Shown: positions 33,815 to 41,611 of the stretch, piece by piece | How the letters are laid out: each line of letters begins with the position of its first letter | Position numbering within the stretch: the stretch's first letter is position 1 | Source: Flavobacteriales bacterium UBA3364 | Lineage (GTDB): Bacteria > Bacteroidota > Bacteroidia > Flavobacteriales_F > PHOS-HE28 | Length of the DNA stretch: 62,454 nucleotides | Assembly (NCBI GenBank): GCA_002360495.1 | Contig: DEQO01000188.1 | Coordinates: 1-62,454, forward strand | Direction of reading: 5' to 3' | The notes under the pieces: model-generated | The model's database searches: none | What the model was told of the DNA's origin: nothing | The model's input: only the letters and a program-made list of their open reading frames with translations | Program-made: the position numbers and the translations under genes

Positions 33815-34897
33815 ATGAAGACCATCGACCGGACCACCGTGACCTTGCAGAACCGTATCGCCGCCCTTTCCCAATTGGGGAATGTGATGGGCCTGGTCGG
33901 CCGAAATGAAGCGTGGCCCGGCCATGCCAGTGGGTTGAACGAAGAGGAGTACGCCCAACTCGCTACGGAGGTCCGGCGCGCGCACCAGGCGAACGGTTGG
34001 ATGACGGAGGAGAATGTGCGGCATGCATTCCTGGCATGGTCGGAAGTGCTCAAGCGCGCACCGCTTGAGGAGTGGACAGCTGCATATCCGGAGTTGGCCG
34101 CGCATCGCAGCACGGAACGTACTGTCGGCTTGGTCCTTGCCGGGAATATCCCGCTGGTCGGCCTGCACGACGTGTTGTGCGTCTGGCTCAGCGGCCATCG
34201 TGGAAAGGTGAAATGCTCTTCACAGGACCCTGCGCTGATCCCCGCCTTGGTGGAGGTATTGGACCGGTTCATGCCAGGGACCAACGAGCGTGTCCTCTTC
34301 AGTACCGGTAAGTTGGGCGAAGTGGACGCCGTGATCGCCACGGGGAGCAACAACACCGCGCGCTATTTCGAGCACTATTTCGGACATCTCCCGCGCATTG
34401 TGCGCAAGAGCAGGGTCAGCGTCGCCGTGCTGGACGGTACGGAAACACCGGAGGAATTAGCCCTTCTGGGCGAGGACATTCTCCGATACTTCGGACTGGG
34501 CTGCCGCAACGTGGCCAAACTCTACATACCGGCGGACTTCGCCTTGGACCGCTTCTTCACGGCGATCTTTCCGTGGAACGGCATCATCAACCACAACAAG
34601 TACGGCAATAACTACGATTACACCCGCGCGCTTTGGTTGTTGGATGGCGTACAGTTCCTGGAGAACGGCTTCGTACTGGTGAAGGAGGATGTCCAGCTTC
34701 CCAGCCCGGTGGCGACGGTGTTCTATGAACGGTACACCGATCGCACGACGGTGGATACCCGACTGAAAGAACATGCGGCGAACATCCAGTGCGTTGTAGG
34801 ACACGGGGCCGTGGCATTCGGCACGACCCAACACCCGGCGCTGAGCGACTATGCGGACGGGGTGGATACGCTGCGCTTCCTATTGGACCTAAGGTGA
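33815..34897 (+). CDS. Acyl-CoA reductase (LuxC-like)
   Basis: A 360-residue member of the LuxC/acyl-CoA reductase family, which reduces acyl-CoA or acyl groups to aldehydes with NAD(P)H. NIPLVGLHDVLCV, IATGSNNTARYFEHYF and the catalytic-Cys-type region FGLGCRNVAKLYIP are visible. The ATG at 33815 is preferred over a GTG at 33776. It is divergent from the ferredoxin gene and ends one base before the convergent lipoprotein gene. The acyl substrate is unknown. Confidence 0.85.
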   Translation: MKTIDRTTVTLQNRIAALSQLGNVMGLVGRNEAWPGHASGLNEEEYAQLATEVRRAHQANGWMTEENVRHAFLAWSEVLKRAPLEEWTAAYPELAAHRSTERTVGLVLAGNIPLVGLHDVLCVWLSGHRGKVKCSSQDPALIPALVEVLDRFMPGTNERVLFSTGKLGEVDAVIATGSNNTARYFEHYFGHLPRIVRKSRVSVAVLDGTETPEELALLGEDILRYFGLGCRNVAKLYIPADFALDRFFTAIFPWNGIINHNKYGNNYDYTRALWLLDGVQFLENGFVLVKEDVQLPSPVATVFYERYTDRTTVDTRLKEHAANIQCVVGHGAVAFGTTQHPALSDYADGVDTLRFLLDLR

Positions 34898-34898
34898 G

Positions 34899-36410
34899 CT
34901 ACTCGGTGTACTCGTAACAGCCGAGATCCCGTTCCCCACTTCGTTGCACACCGTCCAGGTCGAAAAAGGGACCCGATCCATTCGCCTTGTTGCGTGCAAA
35001 AGCCGAACTGGTCAAGTGGAAATCACGGCCGCTCACATCAACGAACCCGGGTGATTGGTTGCGGTAGATGGTACCCTGGTCGGGAAAGTAACCGGAATTG
35101 GTGGGCTCCGTTGTGCGGAACAGCATGTTGAAGTAGGACAGATCCGTCGGTGGAGCGAGGTCGTTGAACTCCATGAGGAACTCGTTCTCGTTCGCTCCAT
35201 GGATGATGCCGTTCTGGAAAGTGCTATTGGTGATGTCGCTGACCCATTGGGTATTGGTGTAGTCCACATAAACGTTGTTCATGTAGAATGCCGGGGTCTG
35301 GCGGATATCGAGATCGAAGTAGTTGGCGATGGTGAACTGGTTGAACTGGTACCTGCCGTTGCCCGTGAGGGCCACGCTGTACTGACCGCAATCCGTGACC
35401 AGAAGATTCTCCGCCTCAATGGTGTAGTTCCGGCTCAGGATACCGGCAGCGCTACAGTTGCGGATCTTTACGCCCGACAGCCTCACTTTTTCGAGGCTGT
35501 TCTCGGGTTCCGGGGTAAGCGGGATGGGGAACGGTTCGCATTGGATACCCACCAATGCATTCTTGATCAGAACATTGCTGAATTCATTGCTCAGGTCAGC
35601 GGATCCCTCGTTCAGCCAGATCCTGTCCCATTGGCCGGGCAGTTCATCGAAGGCGGGTTCCAAACGGTCGCCTTGGAACGTGATCTCCTGGCTGATATCC
35701 CCGTTCGCTTTCACCTGCCCGTATCGATACACCCAAAGGCCGGCGCCACCGTGCATGTAGATGTCCACGCCGGGTTCGATGATCAGCGTGCAACAGGAAT
35801 CGACCACCCCATACCCGTAGATCACATAGGGCAGGTCGTCCGGCCAGATCACCGTCTCGCAGATCTGGTTCCCATTCTCGTCAAAGCCCCCAGCGATATA
35901 GCTGAACCGGGGAAGGCCTTGGACTTGAATACTGTCGGGACCCGGCATGATGAAATGCGCATCCTGGCCCCAGGCCAGCAGCAGGACTTCCTGCTCTTTG
36001 CCGTTCGTGTTGAACAGGATATGGTCCTCGATGATGAACGGGTTACTGCTGTTGTTCTGGTCCAGCGTGACCTCCACAAAAATGAAGAGGCTATCGCCAC
36101 CGTAGATCTCCACATCCTCGAAGGTGACCCCCGAAGCGCCATCCACGTTGATGCGATAAGGAGAAGGTGAGCCACCCTCAAGAGCAATGTCCACCCGGAC
36201 CGCGTTGCTGGATGGATTGTGGACCGTGAACCGCTTGTTCACCGAGAAGGGGGCCTGGGTGAAAATAGTGTCGAACAGGACCGTATCCTTGCTGAAATCC
36301 AGGGTGATACCCGACTCGTCGGTGAAGGCCTGATCCTTCCGGCAGGCGGTAAGGAACGTGCCGCAGACGGCCAGGATGAGGAGGGGGCGAAGAAGTTCCA
36401 AGGCAGGCAA
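34899..36410 (-). CDS. Beta-helix lipoprotein, function unknown
   Basis: A protein of about 503 residues with a signal ending in the lipobox FLTAC (Cys23). The C-terminal two thirds show short strand-turn repeats with Asn/Gly turns, as in right-handed parallel beta-helices, e.g. VRLSGVKIRNCSAAGILSRN. The last part (DLGCYEYTE) resembles ends of choice-of-anchor proteins. No ATG fits the signal: the frame begins with TTG at 36410 or 36401, just after a CATCTTTG box. Surface role likely, ligand unknown. Confidence 0.75.
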   Translation of the reverse strand: MPALELLRPLLILAVCGTFLTACRKDQAFTDESGITLDFSKDTVLFDTIFTQAPFSVNKRFTVHNPSSNAVRVDIALEGGSPSPYRINVDGASGVTFEDVEIYGGDSLFIFVEVTLDQNNSSNPFIIEDHILFNTNGKEQEVLLLAWGQDAHFIMPGPDSIQVQGLPRFSYIAGGFDENGNQICETVIWPDDLPYVIYGYGVVDSCCTLIIEPGVDIYMHGGAGLWVYRYGQVKANGDISQEITFQGDRLEPAFDELPGQWDRIWLNEGSADLSNEFSNVLIKNALVGIQCEPFPIPLTPEPENSLEKVRLSGVKIRNCSAAGILSRNYTIEAENLLVTDCGQYSVALTGNGRYQFNQFTIANYFDLDIRQTPAFYMNNVYVDYTNTQWVSDITNSTFQNGIIHGANENEFLMEFNDLAPPTDLSYFNMLFRTTEPTNSGYFPDQGTIYRNQSPGFVDVSGRDFHLTSSAFARNKANGSGPFFDLDGVQRSGERDLGCYEYTE

Positions 36411-36478
36411 AGATGGCCGATCGTGGTTATCTACGGTGCAAGAGGGGCGATCATTGCCCTTATTGTCAGGTGCATGTA

Positions 36479-36508
36479 TTGCAAATCCGATCTATCTGCC
36501 TACTTTTG
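36479..36508 (+). promoter_or_regulatory. Promoter of rpmE2
   Basis: TTG (36479-36481), 19 bp, then TACTTTTG (36501-36508): a full match to the Bacteroidota promoter. The ATG follows 22 bp later. Confidence 0.65.
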
Positions 36509-36530
36509 CCGCCCCAACGGAAGAATTGCC

Positions 36531-36818
36531 ATGAAGCCCGATATCCACCCAAGCAACTATCGCCTCGTTATCTTCAAGGACATGTCCAACGAGCACATGT
36601 TCATGGGGAAGAGCTGCACGCATACCAAAGACACCGTGAAGTGGGAGGATGGGAACGAATACCCCTTGGTGAAGCTGGATATCAGTCAGACCTCGCACCC
36701 TTTCTACACGGGTAAGATGATGCTCGTCGACACCGCCGGTCGTGTGGATAAGTTCAAGAAGCGTTTCGCCAAGCACGTCGCCAAGAACGAGACCACTGGC
36801 GATACTGCTGCGGAATAA
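36531..36818 (+). CDS. rpmE2: 50S ribosomal protein L31 type B
   Basis: A 95-residue L31 of the zinc-free type. MKPDIHPSNYRLVIFKDMSN and SHPFYTGKMMLVDTAGRVDKFKKRF are characteristic, and the CxxC zinc pairs of type A are absent. A longer acidic-neutral tail ends the protein. Single-gene unit with a strong promoter before it and a terminator at 36841-36870. Confidence 0.95.
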   Translation: MKPDIHPSNYRLVIFKDMSNEHMFMGKSCTHTKDTVKWEDGNEYPLVKLDISQTSHPFYTGKMMLVDTAGRVDKFKKRFAKHVAKNETTGDTAAE

Positions 36819-36840
36819 GCCCTTATAGTGGATCTACTGG

Positions 36841-36870
36841 AAGCCCCGGCCTATGGTCGGGGCTTTTCCT
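36841..36870 (+). terminator. Rho-independent terminator of rpmE2
   Basis: AAGCCCCG (36841-36848) pairs with CGGGGCTT (36858-36865), followed by TTCCTTT. Confidence 0.85.
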
Positions 36871-37133
36871 TTGTGATAATCGATACAATAGATTGATCTT
36901 CAGCCATTGGTGCTGAATTGATTGGATCGATAGTTCGATCAAGCTTGACTTGGGCGGTGAGTAGAGGGGAAGTTGTGAAAACCTGCCAAACTGTATAGTA
37001 TAAACCCATGAACCTCAGTTCATGGGTTTAGGTCGGGTAAAGTAGGATCTGATCTTCCTGAGGTCTATCGGACCCTTACGAAGCTGGGGACAGCGGGACA
37101 CAATGATGCCCTGCATCCAGTGGAACAAGTAGA
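36871..37133. other. AT-richer gap with three tandem hairpins, possible ncRNA
   Basis: No gene is visible. Three stems stand in a row: TTCAGC/GCTGAA (36899-36917), GATCGA/TCGATC (36925-36940) and a perfect 13-bp stem TAAACCCATGAAC with its complement around CTCA (37001-37030). The stretch is clearly lower in GC than its neighbours. No T tract follows the long stem. It may be a small RNA or a 3' structure of the convergent genes. Confidence 0.4.
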
Positions 37134-37742
37134 CTACTTCACCTTGTACTTGTCCTCCTTGCCCATTCCATCCCGGATCATTTCCAAGGCTTGCGCGATG
37201 CGGCGTTTGCGGGTCTCATCCTGCTTGGCATCGGTGATCCACTCCACATATTCCTTCTTGTGGGTGTAGTTGAACTTCTCCCAATGCATCCAAGCCTCCT
37301 CATCCTTCTTGAGGCAGCCCTCCAGGTCCGGAGGCACCGTCAGGGTTTTCTTCGTGGGTCGTGCGTCGCTGAGCTTGGCACCTGACTGGTTCACCTTGAT
37401 GGCTTGCTTCAGCAGATCCACGAAGGCTTTTTCGTCGATCTTGTCGCCTTCGTGCAGCTTGTAGACGCGATTGCCCTTGTCTTCCCCCTTCTCCAGTTTC
37501 TCGAAGACCCCGTGCGTGTCCTTGATCAACGATCCTTTGTGGAACCATACGCTGACGCAGGTCTTGAATCCGGCCATACCCAGCATGATGCCGTCATGGT
37601 CGAAATGCGGACCGTTCCACCGCCACGTTTCTTCCACATTTTCGTCGGTGGAGTGGATCAGTTGCCGCATCCGTACGAGCAGTCTGCGCTGCCATTCGGG
37701 TTGGTCGGCGATGTAGAGATTGATCTGTTCCTGGGCATGCAT
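37134..37742 (-). CDS. YdeI/DUF1801 family protein
   Basis: A 202-residue cytosolic protein. The N-terminal two thirds form a DUF1801/YdhG domain (EETWRWNGPHFDHDGIMLGMAGFKTCVSVWFHKG), and the C-terminal part is the YdeI/OmpD-associated helical domain (HWEKFNYTHKKEYVEWITDAKQDETRKRRI). The role is unknown, though some members affect metal or peptide resistance. A TTAGTTTG box (one mismatch) lies at 37764-37771. Confidence 0.88.
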   Translation of the reverse strand: MHAQEQINLYIADQPEWQRRLLVRMRQLIHSTDENVEETWRWNGPHFDHDGIMLGMAGFKTCVSVWFHKGSLIKDTHGVFEKLEKGEDKGNRVYKLHEGDKIDEKAFVDLLKQAIKVNQSGAKLSDARPTKKTLTVPPDLEGCLKKDEEAWMHWEKFNYTHKKEYVEWITDAKQDETRKRRIAQALEMIRDGMGKEDKYKVK

Positions 37743-37812
37743 GGGAGGCTGCTATTCTGGGGCCAAACTAATACGCGGGGCGGTCGATGTTACGCCTATG
37801 TAAAGGCCGTTC

Positions 37813-39018
37813 TTAACAGGCTTCCAGAACGGCCGCATAGCCCTGTCCGACACCTATACACATGGTACACAGGGCATAACGCTTGTCTTGGGCCTTCAAT
37901 TCCAGGGCTGCGGTATGGAGCAGTCGTGCTCCGCTCATGCCCAAGGGATGCCCCAAGGCGATGGCCCCACCGTTCGGGTTGATGCGCGGGTCGTTGTCTG
38001 CGATGCCCAAGCTACGGGTGCAACTGAGCACCTGCGCGGCGAAAGCCTCGTTCAGTTCCAGGATATCGACCTGATCCAAGGTCGATCCGGCTCTTTTCAG
38101 GGCCAGTTTGCTCGCGTTCACCGGGCCAATGCCCATGATCCTGGGCTCCACACCCACCACAGCACTGGCCACGAGGCGCGCCAGCGGCTTCAGTCCGTGG
38201 GTCTTCAACCCGGCATCGCTTGCTACGAGGACGGCAGCGGCACCGTCGTTCAGGCCACTGGCGTTCCCGGCGGTTACGCTGCCGTTCTTCCTGAAGGCGG
38301 GTTTGAGCGCCCCGAGCCCTTCCAAGGTCGTCTTGGGTTTCACGAATTCATCGGCCGCAAAGAGGACAGGGTCGCCTTTTCGCTGAGGGATGGGGACACC
38401 GGCGATCTCTATCGCGAGGCGCCCGGATGCCTGTGCCGAAGCGGCTTTCTGCTGGCTCCAGAGGGCGAACCGATCCTGGTCTTCACGGCTGATCGAATGG
38501 GTCTCCAACAGGTTCTCGGCGGTCTCGCCCATCGCATCCACCCCGTACTGCTGCTTCATCAAGGGGTTCACGAAACGCCAGCCGAAGCTGCTGTCATACA
38601 TCTGGGCGTCCCGACCATAGGGCGTGCTGGTCTTGCTGATCACCCAAGGCCCGCGGGTCATGTGCTCAACACCACCGGCGATGAAGAGGTCCCCTTGTCC
38701 GGCAGCGATCGCCCGTCCGGCCTGCACCACGGCGCTCATACCCGAGGCGCAAAGCCGGTTCACCGTCTCACCGGGCACGGTTACAGGAAGGCCAGCGAGC
38801 AGCAGCGCCATGCGGGCTATGTTCCGGTTGTCCTCACCGGCCTGGTTGGCGCACCCGAGGATCACATCATCGATGGCCGCCTTGTCCAAAGCCGGATGGC
38901 GGTCCATCAGCGCTTTCAATGCGTGCGCGGCCAGATCGTCGGCCCGCACGGCAGCCAAGGTTCCGGTGAAACTGCCGATCGGTGTGCGAATGGCGTCGAC
39001 GATGTAGGCTTGTTGCAT
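37813..39018 (-). CDS. paaJ: 3-oxoadipyl-CoA/acetyl-CoA thiolase (PaaJ)
   Basis: A 401-residue thiolase, last step of aerobic phenylacetate degradation (3-oxoadipyl-CoA to succinyl-CoA and acetyl-CoA). The acylated Cys is in NRLCASGMSAV, the His in NPNGGAIALGHPLGMSGAR, and the second Cys in ALCTMCIGVGQG. The GGVEHMTRGPWV segment is typical of PaaJ/PcaF. The ATG at 39018 overlaps the paaI stop by one base (TAATG). A general beta-oxidation role is also possible. Confidence 0.87.
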   Translation of the reverse strand: MQQAYIVDAIRTPIGSFTGTLAAVRADDLAAHALKALMDRHPALDKAAIDDVILGCANQAGEDNRNIARMALLLAGLPVTVPGETVNRLCASGMSAVVQAGRAIAAGQGDLFIAGGVEHMTRGPWVISKTSTPYGRDAQMYDSSFGWRFVNPLMKQQYGVDAMGETAENLLETHSISREDQDRFALWSQQKAASAQASGRLAIEIAGVPIPQRKGDPVLFAADEFVKPKTTLEGLGALKPAFRKNGSVTAGNASGLNDGAAAVLVASDAGLKTHGLKPLARLVASAVVGVEPRIMGIGPVNASKLALKRAGSTLDQVDILELNEAFAAQVLSCTRSLGIADNDPRINPNGGAIALGHPLGMSGARLLHTAALELKAQDKRYALCTMCIGVGQGYAAVLEAC

Positions 39019-39458
39019 TACAAGGGTGCTTGTTCTTCGGGGAACCAAAGCTTACCGGTGCGGTAGACGGTTCCTTTGAACAGCGCGACGATCTCGTTGC
39101 GCTGGTCCGTGACGGTGATGTGGTAGATGCCGATCCGGTTGCTCAAGCTCTTTTCTTCCGAAGTAGCGGTCAGCACATCGCCCTCTTTCACCGGCTTGGT
39201 GTGGCTGATGCACGTTTCCACGGAAACAGCCTGTATACCGTACGAGTTCGAAGCAAAGGCCAGGCAGCTATCGGCCAGTGAATAGGAGATACCGCCGTGG
39301 GCGATCGAGAAGCCGTTGAGCATTTCTCTCCTCACGGTCATCCGCAACACACAGGAACCGGGCGAAACGTTCGCCCGTTCGATGCCCAGCCAGATACTGA
39401 ACGGATCGTTGTCGTACATGCGGGCGACCACCTTCTCCGCGAGCGACTGTTCGGACAT
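39018..39458 (-). CDS. paaI: Phenylacetyl-CoA-pathway hotdog thioesterase PaaI
   Basis: A 146-residue hotdog-fold thioesterase. PaaI hydrolyses stalled hydroxyphenylacetyl-CoA to free CoA. The active-site segment is LNGFSIAHGGISYSLADS (Asn, His-Gly-Gly, Asp), and SVETCISHTKPVKEGD follows. Length and motifs match PaaI. It is 23 bp after the alkyltransferase gene and coupled to paaJ. Confidence 0.92.
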   Translation of the reverse strand: MSEQSLAEKVVARMYDNDPFSIWLGIERANVSPGSCVLRMTVRREMLNGFSIAHGGISYSLADSCLAFASNSYGIQAVSVETCISHTKPVKEGDVLTATSEEKSLSNRIGIYHITVTDQRNEIVALFKGTVYRTGKLWFPEEQAPL

Positions 39459-39481
39459 CGGCCGTAAAGGTAATTCGGCGG

Positions 39482-39997
39482 TCAGGTGAAGATCTCCTTA
39501 CTGAGCACGCCCTCGTGTTCCAGCAACCACTTCTTCCGCCACAGTCCGCCTATATAGCCGGTCAAGAGACCTTCTGCGGAGATCACCCGGTGGCACGGTA
39601 CGATAATGGGGACGGGGTTCCGGCCACAAGCATTGCCGACAGTGCGGGCGATGGCCCTCCCGCCTATGCGGTCCCCGATCGCCTGATAGGACATGGTCCG
39701 GCCAAAAGGGATGGTGTCGACCACCTCAAGGACAAGTTTCTGGAACCGGGTACCGAGGCGTTGGACAGGAAGGTCGAAAGACCGCCGTTTACCGGCGAAG
39801 TAGGCGTCCAGCTGGAATTGGGCATCGGAGAGCAGCCGTGGCGCTTTCGAATGGCGGCCGTGAAGCGCATCGAAGGAGATGCGGGTGATCATTAGCCCGT
39901 CGCTTTCGATCCAGATCTTCCCGACGGGACCTTCGAACACAGCGACGAACTGTGGTGCGAATAGTTCGGGTTGTTCGTTCGTCCTTGTCGGTGACAT
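39482..39997 (-). CDS. ogt: Methylated-DNA--protein-cysteine methyltransferase
   Basis: A 171-residue DNA-repair protein that takes alkyl groups from O6-alkylguanine onto Cys. The acceptor motif is PIIVPCHRVI, with the helix FGRTMSYQAIGDRIGG and the Asn hinge GNACGRNP before it. It has the full two-domain form. The ATG at 39997 is chosen because further upstream the frame runs over the divergent DUF2461 gene. It stands first before paaI-paaJ. Inactive after one reaction, as known for the family. Confidence 0.93.
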   Translation of the reverse strand: MSPTRTNEQPELFAPQFVAVFEGPVGKIWIESDGLMITRISFDALHGRHSKAPRLLSDAQFQLDAYFAGKRRSFDLPVQRLGTRFQKLVLEVVDTIPFGRTMSYQAIGDRIGGRAIARTVGNACGRNPVPIIVPCHRVISAEGLLTGYIGGLWRKKWLLEHEGVLSKEIFT

Positions 39998-40016
39998 CGT
40001 TCCGTCGATAACTTCG
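39985..40016 (+). promoter_or_regulatory. Promoter of the DUF2461 gene
   Basis: TTG (39985-39987), 21 bp, then TAACTTCG (40009-40016), one base off TAnnTTTG. The ATG is 17 bp further on. The -33 box lies inside the start of ogt. Confidence 0.5.
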
Positions 40017-40033
40017 AGCAAAGTACACCGCAC

Positions 40034-40699
40034 ATGGCTTGGTTCACCGCCGACTACAACCAGTTCTTCAAGGATCTTGCGAAGAACAACAACAAGGAGT
40101 GGTTCGATGCGAACCGGAAGAGGTATGAGGCCAGCGTCAAGGAACCGTTCGAGGCCTTCGTGACCGAAGCGATCAAGCGGATCGCCAAGCATGACAAGAA
40201 CGTTCGCATCGAGCCGAAGGAGGCCATCTTCCGCATCAATCGGGACATCCGCTTCAGCAAGGACAAGACGCCCTACAAGCTGGCCTGTTCCGCGATCATT
40301 TCCCCTGCTGGGAGGAAGGACCATACTACACCGGGGATCTACTTCGAATTCGGTCCGGAAAACCTGAAGTTCTTCGGTGGGGCCTATTCGCCGGAGAAGG
40401 AACAGCTCGTTCGGATCAGGACGGCTATCATGCAGGACCCCAAGGGGTTCCGCAAGGTCATCGAAGGCAGGGCGTTCACATCAAGGTTCGATGGGGTGAA
40501 AGGGGAGGTCAATAAGGTGCTGCCGCCCGAATTCAAGGCCATAGCGGCAAAGGAGCCGCTTGTGGCCAACAAGCAATTCTACGTAGGGGCAGAGCGTCCG
40601 GCGAAGCTGGTCACCGATCCCAAGCTGATGGACGAGTTGATGGACCACTACCTCGCCATGTGCCCCTTCAATGCCTGGTTGGCTGCGGCGATGAAGTAG
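40034..40699 (+). CDS. DUF2461 domain protein
   Basis: A 221-residue cytosolic DUF2461 protein. Family marks are LAKNNNKEWFDANRKRYE, RINRDIRFSKDKTPYK and GIYFEFGPENLKFFGGAY. The function of the family is unknown, and a nucleic-acid role has been guessed from the basic surface. Divergent from ogt, convergent with yceI. Confidence 0.92.
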   Translation: MAWFTADYNQFFKDLAKNNNKEWFDANRKRYEASVKEPFEAFVTEAIKRIAKHDKNVRIEPKEAIFRINRDIRFSKDKTPYKLACSAIISPAGRKDHTTPGIYFEFGPENLKFFGGAYSPEKEQLVRIRTAIMQDPKGFRKVIEGRAFTSRFDGVKGEVNKVLPPEFKAIAAKEPLVANKQFYVGAERPAKLVTDPKLMDELMDHYLAMCPFNAWLAAAMK

Positions 40700-40800
40700 T
40701 TGGTGGACTGTTCACATCGTTGACCGATCACGCAGCCCGAGGATCAGGATCCGGCCGCCATCGATTTTCATAGGCGGGGACCGCGAATGCGCTGGAACGA

Positions 40801-40827
40801 AAAAGCGCCCGCTTTCGCGGACGCTTC
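40801..40827 (-). terminator. Terminator of the yceI-like gene
   Basis: On the minus strand AAGCGTCCGC pairs with GCGGGCGCTT around a GAAA loop, followed by TTTTT (40805-40801). One G-U pair is inside the stem. Confidence 0.82.
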
Positions 40828-40849
40828 TCGACTTTCACCGAAGGGGGGT

Positions 40850-41506
40850 TTACTGGGCTTTGCCGGTCAACTCCACGGTCAGTTCGATCGCATCGTTCAG
40901 GACAACGTCTTTCATGGGTGCTTTCCAGGCTGCGCCGTATTTCTGACGGTCGAAGCTCACTTTGCATGTGGCGGTGAGGGTACCATCAGCGTTAGGAGTA
41001 AGAACGATGTCGGTCAATTTCTCCTCGTTCGTCCGGCCGCGCAAGCTCAGGCTGCCGGTCGCCGTGTTGCCCTCGACAGCGCTGATGGAGAATTTGGCGA
41101 CAGGGAAGCTGTCCACAGCGAAGAAATCAGCGCTGCTGAGATGGCCCACCAGATCGTCCTTCGTGCCTTGCTTGGAACCTGCAGGCGCATAGTTGGTATC
41201 CAACGGAGCGATGCTCTTCATATCGATGGCAAAGTCGCCACCGGTGAGGTTGCCCCCTTTTGTCCGGATGAATCCTTCTGTCAGGTTGATCGTGCCGTTA
41301 TGGGACTTCACACCGAGCATGGTGCCGGTCCAGTTCACTTTGCTGGTTGCAATGTCGACCGCGTAGGTCATTTCCATCGCGGCAAGTGCGGCGATGCTAT
41401 CGGCAGCGGCTTTCTCTTTGGCTGCGGCGATCTCCGCTTCACTAGGGCCGCAAGCGACGAGGAACAGGGCTGAAAGGGCGACTACGGACAGGACGGGGGA
41501 CTTCAT
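40850..41506 (-). CDS. YceI family lipoprotein
   Basis: A 218-residue lipoprotein with lipobox FLVAC (Cys19) and a short Ala/Lys-rich helix before the YceI lipocalin-like barrel (residues 48-217). YceI proteins bind polyisoprenoids. Family features are SKVNWTGTMLGVKSHNGTI, DLVGHLSSADFF and SFDRQKYGA. It has promoter box TACCTTTG at 41539-41546 and its own terminator. Confidence 0.92.
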   Translation of the reverse strand: MKSPVLSVVALSALFLVACGPSEAEIAAAKEKAAADSIAALAAMEMTYAVDIATSKVNWTGTMLGVKSHNGTINLTEGFIRTKGGNLTGGDFAIDMKSIAPLDTNYAPAGSKQGTKDDLVGHLSSADFFAVDSFPVAKFSISAVEGNTATGSLSLRGRTNEEKLTDIVLTPNADGTLTATCKVSFDRQKYGAAWKAPMKDVVLNDAIELTVELTGKAQ

Positions 41507-41538
41507 GTTCGGTTATTGGGGTTGTTGTTTTCGGGTCG

Positions 41539-41546
41539 CAAAGGTA
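41539..41546 (-). promoter_or_regulatory. -7 box TACCTTTG of the yceI-like gene
   Basis: An exact match on the minus strand, 32 bp before the ATG. A near-palindrome GTTTCCCATGGAAAAC at 41558-41573 lies just upstream of the box and could be an operator. Confidence 0.5.
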
Positions 41547-41611
41547 ACGGATAAAATGTTTCCCATGGAAAACAAATAGAAAGATGTTGTGAAAGGATTG
41601 GTCGCAGCCGA

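Noticed and set aside
37888..39066. 392-codon plus-strand ORF
   Set aside because: Antisense of the thiolase gene.
39998..40324. N-terminal extension of the alkyltransferase frame
   Set aside because: It runs antisense through DUF2461; the family start is at 39997.
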